Of a DNA stretch of 64,000 nucleotides, positions 51,413-59,549 are shown in pieces. The position numbers and the translations under genes were made by a program. The number at the start of each line of letters is the position of its first letter. Position 1 is the first letter of the stretch. The DNA is from Caballeronia sp. GAFFF1. Its GTDB lineage: Bacteria; Pseudomonadota; Gammaproteobacteria; Burkholderiales; Burkholderiaceae. The notes under the pieces were generated by a model. That model was not told the origin of the DNA. It saw only the letters and a program-made list of their open reading frames with translations, and did no database searches. Where the stretch lies: contig NZ_JALQEM010000034.1 in NCBI RefSeq assembly GCF_023630705.1, forward strand, positions 177,278-241,277, given 5' to 3'.

Positions 51413-52597
51413 ATGCCGCCCGTTTCCGTCTCCTCCTGCCTGCCCGAAGACCTCGCCGACGCCGTGTTGGTCGGCCGCGTATGGCGTCCCGCGCCGGTCG
51501 ATGGTCCCGCTGTCGTCGCGGTGCGAAACGGCGAGGTGTTCGACATCACGCGCGCCGCGCCGACTACCGCCGATCTCTTCGACCGCCCGGACGCGCTCGA
51601 CATCGCGAAGAACGCACAGGGCGAACGCCTCGGCACCGCGCAAGAACTGCTGCAAGCGACGCTCGACGCCGCGCCCGGCGGCTTGCGCCTGCTCGCTCCG
51701 TGCGACGTGCAGGCCGTGAAGGCGTGCGGCGTGACGTTCGCGGTGAGCCTGCTGGAGCGCGTGATCGAAGAGCAGGCCGGCGGCGACGCCAGCAAGGCCC
51801 AGGAAGTGCGCGACACGATCAACAAGCTGATCGGCGCGGATCTTTCCAAGATCAAGCCGGGCTCGGAGAGCGCGCAGAAGTTGAAGGAAGAACTCGAGCG
51901 GCGCGGCGCGTGGTCGCAATACATGGAAGTCGGCATCGGGCCGGACGCGGAAGTGTTCTCGAAGTCGCAGCCGATGTCCTCGGTCGGCTTCGGCGCGGAC
52001 GTGGGCCTCTATCCGACCTCGCAGTGGAACAATCCCGAGCCGGAAATCGTGCTGGCGGTGAACGGGCGCGGCGAGATCGTCGGCGCGACGCTCGGCAACG
52101 ACGTGAATCTGCGCGATATCGAAGGCCGTAGCGCGCTCTTGCTCGGCAAGGCGAAGGACAACAACGCGTCGTGCGCGGTCGGCCCGTTCGTGCGGCTCTT
52201 CGACGGGCAATTCACGCTCGACACGGTGCGCGGCACGAGCGTGTCGCTGCGCATCGAAGGCGCGGACGACGGCTTCGTGCTCGAAGGCGTGAGCCACATG
52301 ACCGAGATCAGCCGCGATCCTGCCGATCTCGTCGCGCAGACGCACGGCGCGCATCACCAGTATCCGGACGGCTTCATGCTGTTCCTCGGCACCATGTTCT
52401 CGCCGATCAAGGATCGCGACACGCAAGGCGGCGGCTTCACGCATCACCTGGGCGATGTCGTCACCATCTCGACGCCGGAACTCGGCGCGCTCGTCAATAC
52501 CGTGCGCCTTTCGACGGAAATCGAGCCGTGGACCTTCGGCGTGCGGGCGCTGTATCGCAGCCTGGCGGCGCGGGGCCTGCTGGCGGCGGACGCTTAA
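51413..52597 (+). CDS. Fumarylacetoacetate hydrolase family protein (XylX/2-keto-3-deoxy-acid dehydratase-like)
   Basis: Protein of about 394 residues (an ATG at 51395 would add six). It has the FAH fold with metal ligands in NPEPEIVLAVNGRGEIVGATLGNDVNLRDIEG (in pieces; E-x-E and D) and a long insert before it (KAQEVRDTINKLIGADLSK). This roughly 390-residue FAH subgroup includes the 2-keto-3-deoxy-pentonate dehydratases of oxidative pentose pathways, so I infer a dehydratase or hydrolase of a keto-deoxy sugar acid. It is divergent from an IclR regulator and overlaps by 4 bp a convergent sugar-binding-protein gene. Confidence 0.82.
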   Translation: MPPVSVSSCLPEDLADAVLVGRVWRPAPVDGPAVVAVRNGEVFDITRAAPTTADLFDRPDALDIAKNAQGERLGTAQELLQATLDAAPGGLRLLAPCDVQAVKACGVTFAVSLLERVIEEQAGGDASKAQEVRDTINKLIGADLSKIKPGSESAQKLKEELERRGAWSQYMEVGIGPDAEVFSKSQPMSSVGFGADVGLYPTSQWNNPEPEIVLAVNGRGEIVGATLGNDVNLRDIEGRSALLLGKAKDNNASCAVGPFVRLFDGQFTLDTVRGTSVSLRIEGADDGFVLEGVSHMTEISRDPADLVAQTHGAHHQYPDGFMLFLGTMFSPIKDRDTQGGGFTHHLGDVVTISTPELGALVNTVRLSTEIEPWTFGVRALYRSLAARGLLAADA

Positions 52598-53571
52598 GCG
52601 CGCGGGGCGCGCGTCTTCTCGCGCGTCACCACCTGCACCGGCGTTTCCATGTACGGCGACAAGTCGCGCTGACGGCGCCGTTCGACGAGCGCCTTCACCG
52701 CGACATCCACGCCGAACACGGCCTGCCGCGCGCCGAACTGCTCGACGGTCGCGAGCATGCTGCCGTTGTCGAGAAGCGGCTGCACCGCGCTGATGTTGTT
52801 GTAGCCGGTCACGAGCACGCGGCCCTTTTTGCCCGCGATGCGAATGGCGTCGATCGCGCCCATCGCAATGTTGTCGTTCGCGCAGAGCATGCCGCGCAGC
52901 GCCGGATGCGCATACAGCATTTGCAGCGCGATGGACTTGCCGCTCGGCGCGGTCCAGTCGCCGGTGTCGACGGCGCTCACGCGCAGTTGCGCGGCGCTCA
53001 TGGCTTCCTTGTAGCCGATGGTGCGTTGCTGCGCGTTCCGGTCATTCGGCGGCCCTTCGATGATGCCGACCTCGTCGCCCGCCTTCAGCTTCGAGGCGAG
53101 ATAGGCGCCGACGAGCCGCGCGCCGCGCCGGCTGTCCGGCCCGACGAACGGAATGGTGACGTTGGCGGCTTCCTGCGCGTCGTCGTCGAACGGATTGTCG
53201 ATGGCGATCACGATGACGCCCGCCGCGACCGCTTTAGCGGCCACCGGCACGAGCGCCCTGGAATCGGTCGGCGCGATCACGATGGCGTCCACTTTCGCCG
53301 CGACGAGCGATTCGATGATGCGCCTCTGCCCGGTCACGTCGTTGTCCGTGAGCGTGCCGTAGGTCGTGAGGTCGAGTTGCGACGCGTAGTGCCGCTGGTA
53401 ATTCTTCGCGCCGTCGATCATGGACTGGACGAAGGGATCGCCGAGCGACTTCATCACGAGCGCGACGCTCGCCTTGCCTCCGGGCTGCGCGGCGGCCGGG
53501 CGCACGGACGCGAGCCCGCTCGCGGCGAGGGCGCACGTGGTGAGCAGACGGCGGCGAGCAAGGCTGATCAT
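52594..53571 (-). CDS. Sugar ABC transporter substrate-binding protein (orphan, RbsB-like)
   Basis: Periplasmic type I binding protein of 325 residues. The signal peptide contains ARRRLLTTCALAASGLA, a twin-arginine-like start, with probable cleavage in PAAAQPGG near residue 28. The mature part follows the ribose/galactose-binding layout: VALVMKSLGDPFVQSMIDGAK, KVDAIVIAPTDSRALVP, VIVIAIDNPF, GIIEGPPNDRNAQQRTIGYKEAM (in pieces), LCANDNIAMGAIDAI and VTGYNNISAVQPLL. No permease or ATPase gene accompanies it, so it may serve the transporter at 55572-58196 or another one elsewhere. It converges with the FAH gene. Confidence 0.88.
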   Translation of the reverse strand: MISLARRRLLTTCALAASGLASVRPAAAQPGGKASVALVMKSLGDPFVQSMIDGAKNYQRHYASQLDLTTYGTLTDNDVTGQRRIIESLVAAKVDAIVIAPTDSRALVPVAAKAVAAGVIVIAIDNPFDDDAQEAANVTIPFVGPDSRRGARLVGAYLASKLKAGDEVGIIEGPPNDRNAQQRTIGYKEAMSAAQLRVSAVDTGDWTAPSGKSIALQMLYAHPALRGMLCANDNIAMGAIDAIRIAGKKGRVLVTGYNNISAVQPLLDNGSMLATVEQFGARQAVFGVDVAVKALVERRRQRDLSPYMETPVQVVTREKTRAPRA

Positions 53572-53629
53572 GGAGGCGGGTCGGAGATCGACGGTCGCCT
53601 CATTGTAGACAAACGACAGCGACCACGAC

Positions 53630-54136
53630 TCACGCTTGCGGACGCTCCTCCCACGCCAACCCAATGAATTCGGCGCATAGGGCTTCCATGCCGCGTGCGT
53701 CTTCTTCGTCGAAGCGGCCGGGCACGGGACTGTCGACGTCCCACACGCCGATCAGCGTGCCGTCGCTCCCGACGAGCGGCACGACGATTTCCGAGCGCGA
53801 CGCCGAATCGCACGCGATATGGCCGGGAAACGCCTCGACGTCGGGGACGACCTGCGTTTTGCGTTCGCGCGCCGCCGTGCCGCACACGCCGCGTCCGAGC
53901 GCGATGCGCACGCACGCGGGCTTGCCCTGGAACGGCCCGACGACGAGTTCGTCGCCATCAAATAGATAGAAGCCGGCCCAGTTGATATCCGGCAGCGAGT
54001 GATAGACGAGCGACGAGAAGTTCGCCGCGTTCGCGATGAAGTCGGCTTCGTCGCCGATCAGCGAACGGGCCTGTTGCAGCAGGTCGTCGTAATGCGTGGA
54101 CTTGCTGGCGTGGGAAGTGGTGGAAAGCGTGAACAT
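53630..54136 (-). CDS. msrC: Free methionine-R-sulfoxide reductase (GAF domain)
   Basis: GAF-domain enzyme of 168 residues that repairs free L-methionine-R-sulfoxide. The three functional cysteines are at C75, C85 and C109 (GKPACVRIALGRGVCGTAA; HIACDSASRSEIVVPLV), with the same spacing as C84, C94 and C118 of E. coli YebR/MsrC. WAGFYLFDGDELVVGPFQGK and GVWDVDSPVPGRFDEED are family signatures. The start at 54136 is preferred to a longer frame running through the upstream gap. It follows the divergent ROK gene region. Confidence 0.93.
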   Translation of the reverse strand: MFTLSTTSHASKSTHYDDLLQQARSLIGDEADFIANAANFSSLVYHSLPDINWAGFYLFDGDELVVGPFQGKPACVRIALGRGVCGTAARERKTQVVPDVEAFPGHIACDSASRSEIVVPLVGSDGTLIGVWDVDSPVPGRFDEEDARGMEALCAEFIGLAWEERPQA

Positions 54137-54258
54137 GGCGGCGGCCCGAAGTGCAATCGAGGTGTAGCTTAGCGTGTATGTGCTGATCGCCGCACGCCGG
54201 ATGCCGAACCGGCTTCGGGATTTCCCTGCTTTACACCTCGTCGCCCGCGGTATTAAAT

Positions 54259-54273
54259 AAATCAACTTGATTT
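54259..54273. promoter_or_regulatory. AT-rich inverted repeat, candidate ROK operator
   Basis: AAATCA-ACT-TGATTT is a perfect 6-bp inverted repeat inside an AT-only stretch (54251-54280) in otherwise GC-rich DNA, 50 bp before the ROK gene start. AT-rich palindromes are typical of NagC/XylR-like ROK sites. Promoter elements probably overlap it. Confidence 0.55.
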
Positions 54274-54322
54274 AATTAATCGTCACACAGATGACGGTTG
54301 CCAGCATAACCGGAGACAGCCA

Positions 54323-55582
54323 GTGAAAGTGCCGAGCGGCAGAGGAAGCAATTCCGCGTCCGTGCGCCGATACAACGAGCGCTTGCTGTTGCAGGCGCTG
54401 CGCCGCACCGAACCGGCGTCGAAGGCCGATCTCGCGCGTCACGCAAATCTGACGAGCACGGCGGTCGGCAGTATCGTCGAGTCGCTGGAACGCGCCGGGC
54501 TGATCGAATACAGCGGACGGCGGCTCGAAGGTCAGCGAGGCCAGCCCGCGTCGCTCATCCGGCTCGATCCGCGCGGCGCGTTCGGCATCGGCGTGCGGCT
54601 CGACCGCACCAGCATCGAGACGGTGCTCGTCAATTTCGCGGGCGACGTGCTCGCCCGAAGCGCGCTGGACCGCGTGCTGCCGCATCCGTCAGCGGTGCTG
54701 GAGATCGTTCAGCGCGACATCGAAGGCATGCTCGCTCTCCTGAGCGAGGCGGAGCGCGAGCGTCTGACCGGGATCGGCGTCGCGCAGCCGTACAACCTCG
54801 GCAGCTGGCTGCGCGAACTGGGCGTGAGCGCCGATACGACGAACGCCGACATCTTCCGCGCGTGGGACCAGACCGACTTTCCCGCCGCGCTGTCCCGCGC
54901 GCTCGCCCTGCCCGTCTTCGGCGAAAACGACGGCAACGCCGCCGCGACCGCCGAGCTGTTCTACGGCCACGGCCGCCACTGCGACGACTTTGTTTATCTC
55001 TTCCTCGGCTCGGCCATCGGCGGCGGCGTCGCCATCGACGGCGACTGTCTGCGCGGCGCGACCGGCAACGCGGGCGACATCGGCGTGATGCCTGTGCGGC
55101 CGAGCCGCCTGCCGTCCGCGCCGCAGCCGCCCGGCCAGTGGGACATCCTGCTTTCGCGCGCATCGCTTAATGCGCTCGTGCGGCATCTCCACTTTTCCGG
55201 CGCGCCGGCGGCGAGCCGCATGGACGTGCAAGCGTGCATCGAGCGTCGTCTGCCCGCGGTCGAAGAATGGATCGACGACTGCATCGAAGCCCTGGCTCCC
55301 GCGTTGCGCGCGATGCTCTGCGTGCTCGACGTGCCGATGGTCGTGCTCGATTCCGATATCGACGGCGGCCTGCTCGACCGATTGATCGACCGTCTCGCCG
55401 CGACGATGGCCGCGAACGCGCCCGAAGCGCGCGGCACGCCGGAGATCGTGCGCGGCAACTTCGGCCCGGACGCGGGCGCAATCGGCGCGGCCACGCTGCC
55501 GATGTTCTTCAACTTCTCGCCACGCGTGGGGCTGCATCGCGGCGCGGGTGTCAAATCGCAGGAGGTGAACCATGCCGCATGA
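54323..55582 (+). CDS. ROK-family transcriptional regulator of the sugar ABC operon
   Basis: Protein of 419 residues, GTG start with GGAG 8 bases upstream. The winged HTH is SKADLARHANLTSTAVGSIVESLERAGLIEYSGR (in pieces). The sugar-kinase-like domain has NDGNAAATAELFYGHG and FLGSAIGGGVAIDG, plus GATGNAGDIGVMP, where ROK kinases bind sugar. The C-x-C-G-x-x-G-C zinc motif expected right after that point is absent (PVRPSRLPSAPQ instead). It overlaps the ATPase gene by 11 bp, so it is translated with the transporter it most likely represses. Confidence 0.9.
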   Translation: MKVPSGRGSNSASVRRYNERLLLQALRRTEPASKADLARHANLTSTAVGSIVESLERAGLIEYSGRRLEGQRGQPASLIRLDPRGAFGIGVRLDRTSIETVLVNFAGDVLARSALDRVLPHPSAVLEIVQRDIEGMLALLSEAERERLTGIGVAQPYNLGSWLRELGVSADTTNADIFRAWDQTDFPAALSRALALPVFGENDGNAAATAELFYGHGRHCDDFVYLFLGSAIGGGVAIDGDCLRGATGNAGDIGVMPVRPSRLPSAPQPPGQWDILLSRASLNALVRHLHFSGAPAASRMDVQACIERRLPAVEEWIDDCIEALAPALRAMLCVLDVPMVVLDSDIDGGLLDRLIDRLAATMAANAPEARGTPEIVRGNFGPDAGAIGAATLPMFFNFSPRVGLHRGAGVKSQEVNHAA

Positions 55583-57140
55583 CTCTGCTCTTTCGCCGGA
55601 GGCACGCACGCCGCTGCTCGAAATGCGCGGCATCAGCAAGACGTTTCCCGGCGTGCGCGCGTTGAACGACGTGCGCCTGTCCGTGTATCCCGGCGAAGTG
55701 CATTCGCTGATGGGCGAAAACGGCGCGGGCAAATCCACGCTGATGAAGATTCTCTCGGGCGCGTATCAGGCGGACCCCGGCGGCCAGATTCTGATCGACG
55801 GCAAGCCGGTCGTCATCGACGGGCCGCTTGCCGCACGCTCGCTCGGCGTCGCCGTGATTTATCAGGAGCTGAGTCTCGCGCCGAATCTCTCGGTGGCCGA
55901 GAACATCTACGCCGGGCGCGAGCTGCGTCGCGGCAAAGGCGCGTGGTCGCTCGTCGACCGGCCCGGCATGGAGCGCGGCTGCGAAGACGTGTTGAAGCGC
56001 CTCGGCGCGGCATTCAAGCCGCATACGCTCGTCGGCGACTTGTCGATTGCCGAGCGGCAACTGGTCGAAATCGCGCGCGCGGTACACGCGCACGCCCGCA
56101 TCCTCGTGATGGACGAGCCGACCACGCCGCTCTCGTCGCGCGAAACCGACCGCTTGTTCGAGCTCGTGCGTCAACTGCGCGAGGAAGGCATCGCGATCAT
56201 CTATATCAGTCACCGGATGGCGGAAATCTACGAGTTGTCGGACCGCGTCTCGGTGCTGCGCGACGGCAGCTACGTCGGCACGCTGATGCGCGACGAACTG
56301 TCCGCCGAAAGCCTCGTGCGCATGATGGTCGGCCGCGACATTTCCGGCTTCTACAAGAAAGAGCACGCGCCTTACGATCCCGGCCACGTCGTGCTGTCCG
56401 TGCGCGACATGGCCGACGACAACCGCGTGCGCGGATGCAGCCTCGATCTGCACGCGGGCGAAGTGCTCGGCATTGCGGGACTGGTCGGCGCGGGCCGCAC
56501 CGAGCTTGCGCGCCTCATTTTCGGCGCGGAGGAACGCACGCGCGGCGAAGTGTCGATGCACGGCAAGCCGCTCGCGCTGCGCACGCCGCGCGACGCCATC
56601 GACGCGGGCCTCGTCTATCTCACCGAAGATCGCAAAGGCCAGGGTCTTTTTCTCGACATGAGCGTGCGCGACAACATCAACATCGCGGTTGCCGGGCGCG
56701 ACGCGAAAGCCGGCGTGATGGACATCGCGCGTGGAAACACGCGGGCGCGCGACGCCATCGCGGCGCTTTCCATTCGCGTGCCGAATGCGCGCGTGAACGC
56801 GGGCGCGCTTTCGGGCGGCAATCAGCAGAAGGTGCTGCTGTCGCGGCTGCTCGAAACGAAGCCCGAAGTGCTGATCCTCGACGAACCGACGCGCGGCGTG
56901 GACATCGGCGCGAAGTCGGAGATTTACCGGATCATCAACGACCTGGCGCGATCGGGCGTCGGCGTCATCGTGATATCGAGCGAACTGCCGGAAGTGATCG
57001 GCGTGGCGGATCGCGTGCTGGTGATGCGCGAAGGCGTGATCGCGGGCGAACTCGGCGGCCATTCGGGCACGCCGATCTCGCAGGAAGGAATCATCGAACT
57101 GGCGACGGGCTCGCGGGCCGCGCTCGGTCAGGCGGCTTGA
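55572..57140 (+). CDS. Sugar ABC transporter ATP-binding protein (RbsA/XylG-like)
   Basis: Double ATPase of 522 residues for a ribose-type importer. The first half has Walker A GENGAGKSTLMKIL, LSIAERQLVEIARAV and the Walker B ILVMDEPTTPLS. The second half has the usual degenerate Walker A (GLVGAGRTELARLIFG), the signature SGGNQQKVLLSRLL and LILDEPTRGVDIGAK. The order of motifs and the length match RbsA, XylG and MglA. It is translationally coupled to the ROK gene and 18 bp before the permease. Confidence 0.94.
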   Translation: MPHDSALSPEARTPLLEMRGISKTFPGVRALNDVRLSVYPGEVHSLMGENGAGKSTLMKILSGAYQADPGGQILIDGKPVVIDGPLAARSLGVAVIYQELSLAPNLSVAENIYAGRELRRGKGAWSLVDRPGMERGCEDVLKRLGAAFKPHTLVGDLSIAERQLVEIARAVHAHARILVMDEPTTPLSSRETDRLFELVRQLREEGIAIIYISHRMAEIYELSDRVSVLRDGSYVGTLMRDELSAESLVRMMVGRDISGFYKKEHAPYDPGHVVLSVRDMADDNRVRGCSLDLHAGEVLGIAGLVGAGRTELARLIFGAEERTRGEVSMHGKPLALRTPRDAIDAGLVYLTEDRKGQGLFLDMSVRDNINIAVAGRDAKAGVMDIARGNTRARDAIAALSIRVPNARVNAGALSGGNQQKVLLSRLLETKPEVLILDEPTRGVDIGAKSEIYRIINDLARSGVGVIVISSELPEVIGVADRVLVMREGVIAGELGGHSGTPISQEGIIELATGSRAALGQAA

Positions 57141-57158
57141 CGTTATCGGGAGACAGAC

Positions 57159-58196
57159 ATGGCTAACACGACGAAACACCACGACACGGGCGCAGCCCCT
57201 GTTTCAAGCGCGGAAAGCGTGACGCAGCGGCAACGCCGCATCGAGCATCGCGAGCGCATGCAAGTGCTGATGCGCACGGCGGGCATGTTGCCCGTGCTGA
57301 TTCTGCTGTGCATCGGCTTCGGCGTGGTCACCGACGGCTTTTTCAGCTTGCAGAACATCTCGATCGTCACGCAGCAGGCGTCGATCAACATCGTGCTCGC
57401 GGCGGGCATGACCTTCGTGATTCTGACGGGCGGCATCGACCTGTCGGTCGGCTCCGTGCTGTCGGCGGCGGCGGTCACGGCGCTGCTCGCGTCGAATCTG
57501 CAAGGCATGGGCTGGCTCGGCGTGCCCGCGGCGCTCGGCGTCGGGCTCGGCTTCGGCGTCATCAACGGCGCGCTGATCGCGCTGCTGAAGCTGCCGCCCT
57601 TCATCGTGACGCTCGGCTCGTTGACCGCCGTGCGCGGCATCGCGCGGCTGATCGGTCACGACACGACCATCTTCAATCCGCAACTGTCGTTCGCGTTCAT
57701 CGGCAACGATTCGATTCTCGGCGTGCCCTGGCTCGTCGTGATCGCGCTCGCGGTGGTGATCGTCTCGTGGTTCATCTTGCGGCGCACGGTGCTCGGCCTG
57801 CGCATCTATTCGGTCGGCGGCAATCCGGAGGCGGCGCGGCTTTCGGGCATCAAGGTGTGGGGCATCCAGATGTTCGTCTACGCGATGTCGGGCCTGCTCG
57901 CCGGACTCGGCGCCGTGATGTCCGCCGCGCGGCTCTATGCGGCCAACGGCCTGCAACTCGGCCAGTCGTATGAACTCGACGCCATCGCCGCAGTCATTCT
58001 GGGCGGCACGAGCTTCGTGGGCGGCGTCGGCTCGATCGTCGGCACGCTGGTGGGCGCGCTCATCATCGCGGTGCTGTCGAACGGCCTCGTGCTGCTCGGC
58101 GTGTCGGACATCTGGCAGTACATCATCAAGGGCCTCGTCATTATCGGCGCGGTGGCGCTCGACCGTTATCGCCAGCGCGGATCGGCGCGTACGTAA
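57159..58196 (+). CDS. Sugar ABC transporter permease (RbsC-like)
   Basis: Permease of 345 residues, BPD_transp_2 family, with about eight to ten hydrophobic segments (MLPVLILLCIGFGVVTDGFF first). AGMTFVILTGGIDLSVGSVL near residue 85 is the family signature, followed by GSLTAVRGIARLIG and VYSVGGNPEAARLSGIKV (RIYSVGGNPEAARLSG). The charged cytoplasmic N terminus is about 35 residues. A GGGAGACAGAC site precedes the ATG. Confidence 0.94.
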   Translation: MANTTKHHDTGAAPVSSAESVTQRQRRIEHRERMQVLMRTAGMLPVLILLCIGFGVVTDGFFSLQNISIVTQQASINIVLAAGMTFVILTGGIDLSVGSVLSAAAVTALLASNLQGMGWLGVPAALGVGLGFGVINGALIALLKLPPFIVTLGSLTAVRGIARLIGHDTTIFNPQLSFAFIGNDSILGVPWLVVIALAVVIVSWFILRRTVLGLRIYSVGGNPEAARLSGIKVWGIQMFVYAMSGLLAGLGAVMSAARLYAANGLQLGQSYELDAIAAVILGGTSFVGGVGSIVGTLVGALIIAVLSNGLVLLGVSDIWQYIIKGLVIIGAVALDRYRQRGSART

Positions 58197-58243
58197 TGAG
58201 ATCTTGTCGGTTCACGCCGCTTGGAATCGCCTAGAGTCGCAAC

Positions 58244-58268
58244 CATCAACATCAACATCAACATCAAC
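58244..58268 (+). repeat. Hexanucleotide repeat in the leader of the binding-protein gene
   Basis: Four perfect copies of ATCAAC (58245-58268), a C/A-rich stretch 10 bp before the GGAG ribosome site of the 58290 gene. It is unstructured, which may favour high translation of the binding protein, and could change length by slippage. Confidence 0.7.
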
Positions 58269-58289
58269 GAAACAACCGGAGACAACCCT

Positions 58290-59237
58290 ATGCGCAAGCA
58301 CAACACGCTGTTCGCGAGCATGGCCCTCGCGCTCGGATGCACGATGACGTTCGCCGCGCACGCCGCGGATAAGCAGCTGAAGGCCATCGGCATCACGGTC
58401 GGCTCGCTCGGCAACCCGTATTTCGTGACCATTTCGAAGGGCGCGGAAGCCAAGGCGAAGTCCATCAATCCGAACGCGAAGGTCACGGCCGTCTCGTCCG
58501 ATTACGACATGAACAAGCAGTTCACGCAGATCGACAACTTCATCTCGGCGCACGTCGACATGATCTTGCTGAATGCCGTCGATCCGAAGGCCATCGAGCC
58601 CGCAGTGAAGAAGGCGAAGGCGGCGGGCATCGTCGTGGTCGCGGTGGACGTCGCGGCGGCGGGCGCGGACGCGACCGTGCAGACCAACAACGTGCAGGCC
58701 GGCCAGATCGCGTGCGACTTCCTCGCGAAGAAGCTGAACGGCAAGGGCAATGTCGTGATCGAGAACGGGCCGCAAGTGTCGGCGGTGATCGACCGCGTGA
58801 ACGGCTGCAAGTCGGTGCTGGCGAAGAACCCCGGCATCAAGGTGCTCTCCGACGATCAGGACGCGAAGGGTTCGCGCGAAGGCGGCATGAACGCGATGCA
58901 GGGCTATCTCACGCGCTTCCCGAAGCTCGATGGCCTGTTCGCGATCAACGATCCGCAAGCTATCGGCAGCGATCTCGCGGCGAAGCAGCTGCATCGCTCG
59001 AATCTGGTGATTACGTCGGTGGACGGCGCGCCGGATATTGAAAACGCGCTCAAGACCGATACGCTGATTCAGGCGTCCGCGAGCCAGGACCCGTGGTCGA
59101 TGGCGCAGCAGGCGGTGAGCGTCGGCTATGACCTGATCAACGGCAAGAAGCCGAGCAGCACGATGATTCTCATGCCGTCGACGCTCGTCACGCGCGAAAA
59201 CGTTGCCAATTACAAGGGCTGGTCGGCGCCGCATTAA
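58290..59237 (+). CDS. Sugar ABC transporter substrate-binding protein (RbsB-like)
   Basis: Periplasmic binding protein of 315 residues with a Sec signal peptide (MRKHNTLFASMALALGCTMT, cleavage at AHA-AD near residue 26). The mature sequence follows the RbsB/AlsB frame: GITVGSLGNPYFVTISKGAEAKAK (in pieces), DNFISAHVDMILLNAVDPKAI, GIVVVAVDVAAAGADATV, FAINDPQAIGSDLAA and VITSVDGAPDIENAL. The start at 58290 is set by GGAG 9 bases upstream. It is unusual in being the last gene of its transporter operon. A strong hairpin follows the stop. Confidence 0.94.
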   Translation: MRKHNTLFASMALALGCTMTFAAHAADKQLKAIGITVGSLGNPYFVTISKGAEAKAKSINPNAKVTAVSSDYDMNKQFTQIDNFISAHVDMILLNAVDPKAIEPAVKKAKAAGIVVVAVDVAAAGADATVQTNNVQAGQIACDFLAKKLNGKGNVVIENGPQVSAVIDRVNGCKSVLAKNPGIKVLSDDQDAKGSREGGMNAMQGYLTRFPKLDGLFAINDPQAIGSDLAAKQLHRSNLVITSVDGAPDIENALKTDTLIQASASQDPWSMAQQAVSVGYDLINGKKPSSTMILMPSTLVTRENVANYKGWSAPH

Positions 59238-59549
59238 GGTCGCGTCAAGCCTCGTAATCGCCGCTCGCTTTGTCTAGCGAGCGGCGCGTCGTGCACTATT
59301 TCTCCGGCATGCGGCTCGGGCCCGCATCCAACCTCGGCCGCCATTCGAACCGCGCGCCGCCTGCTCATCAATCCCAGTCATCCTTCAAACCTGTCGATGC
59401 CGTCGAGCGCAGCTTGCGCGGCGAGGCTTGGCACGGACACGCACGCACGCTGCGGACACGGCGTATCCTGTGGCTTCGACGCGGCCGGGCTTCGGTGAAC
59501 GGTGACGCGCGTCCTCAATCGATCAAGCAGCGCAGACAGGAGAAACTGA
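59238..59549. other. Intergenic region between the sugar ABC operon and lpdA, with hairpin
   Basis: 312 bp without a convincing gene. Just after the binding-protein stop a perfect 11-bp stem (CGCCGCTCGCT / AGCGAGCGGCG, 6-base loop, 59259-59286) forms a terminator-like hairpin without a U tract. The remainder should contain the promoter of lpdA, but I could not define its boxes. Confidence 0.5.
59259..59286 (+). terminator. Strong hairpin after the sugar ABC operon
   Basis: Perfect 11-bp stem with a TTGTCT loop, 21 bp after the stop codon. No U run follows, so it may act as a transcript-end stabiliser or Rho-assisted terminator. Confidence 0.55.
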
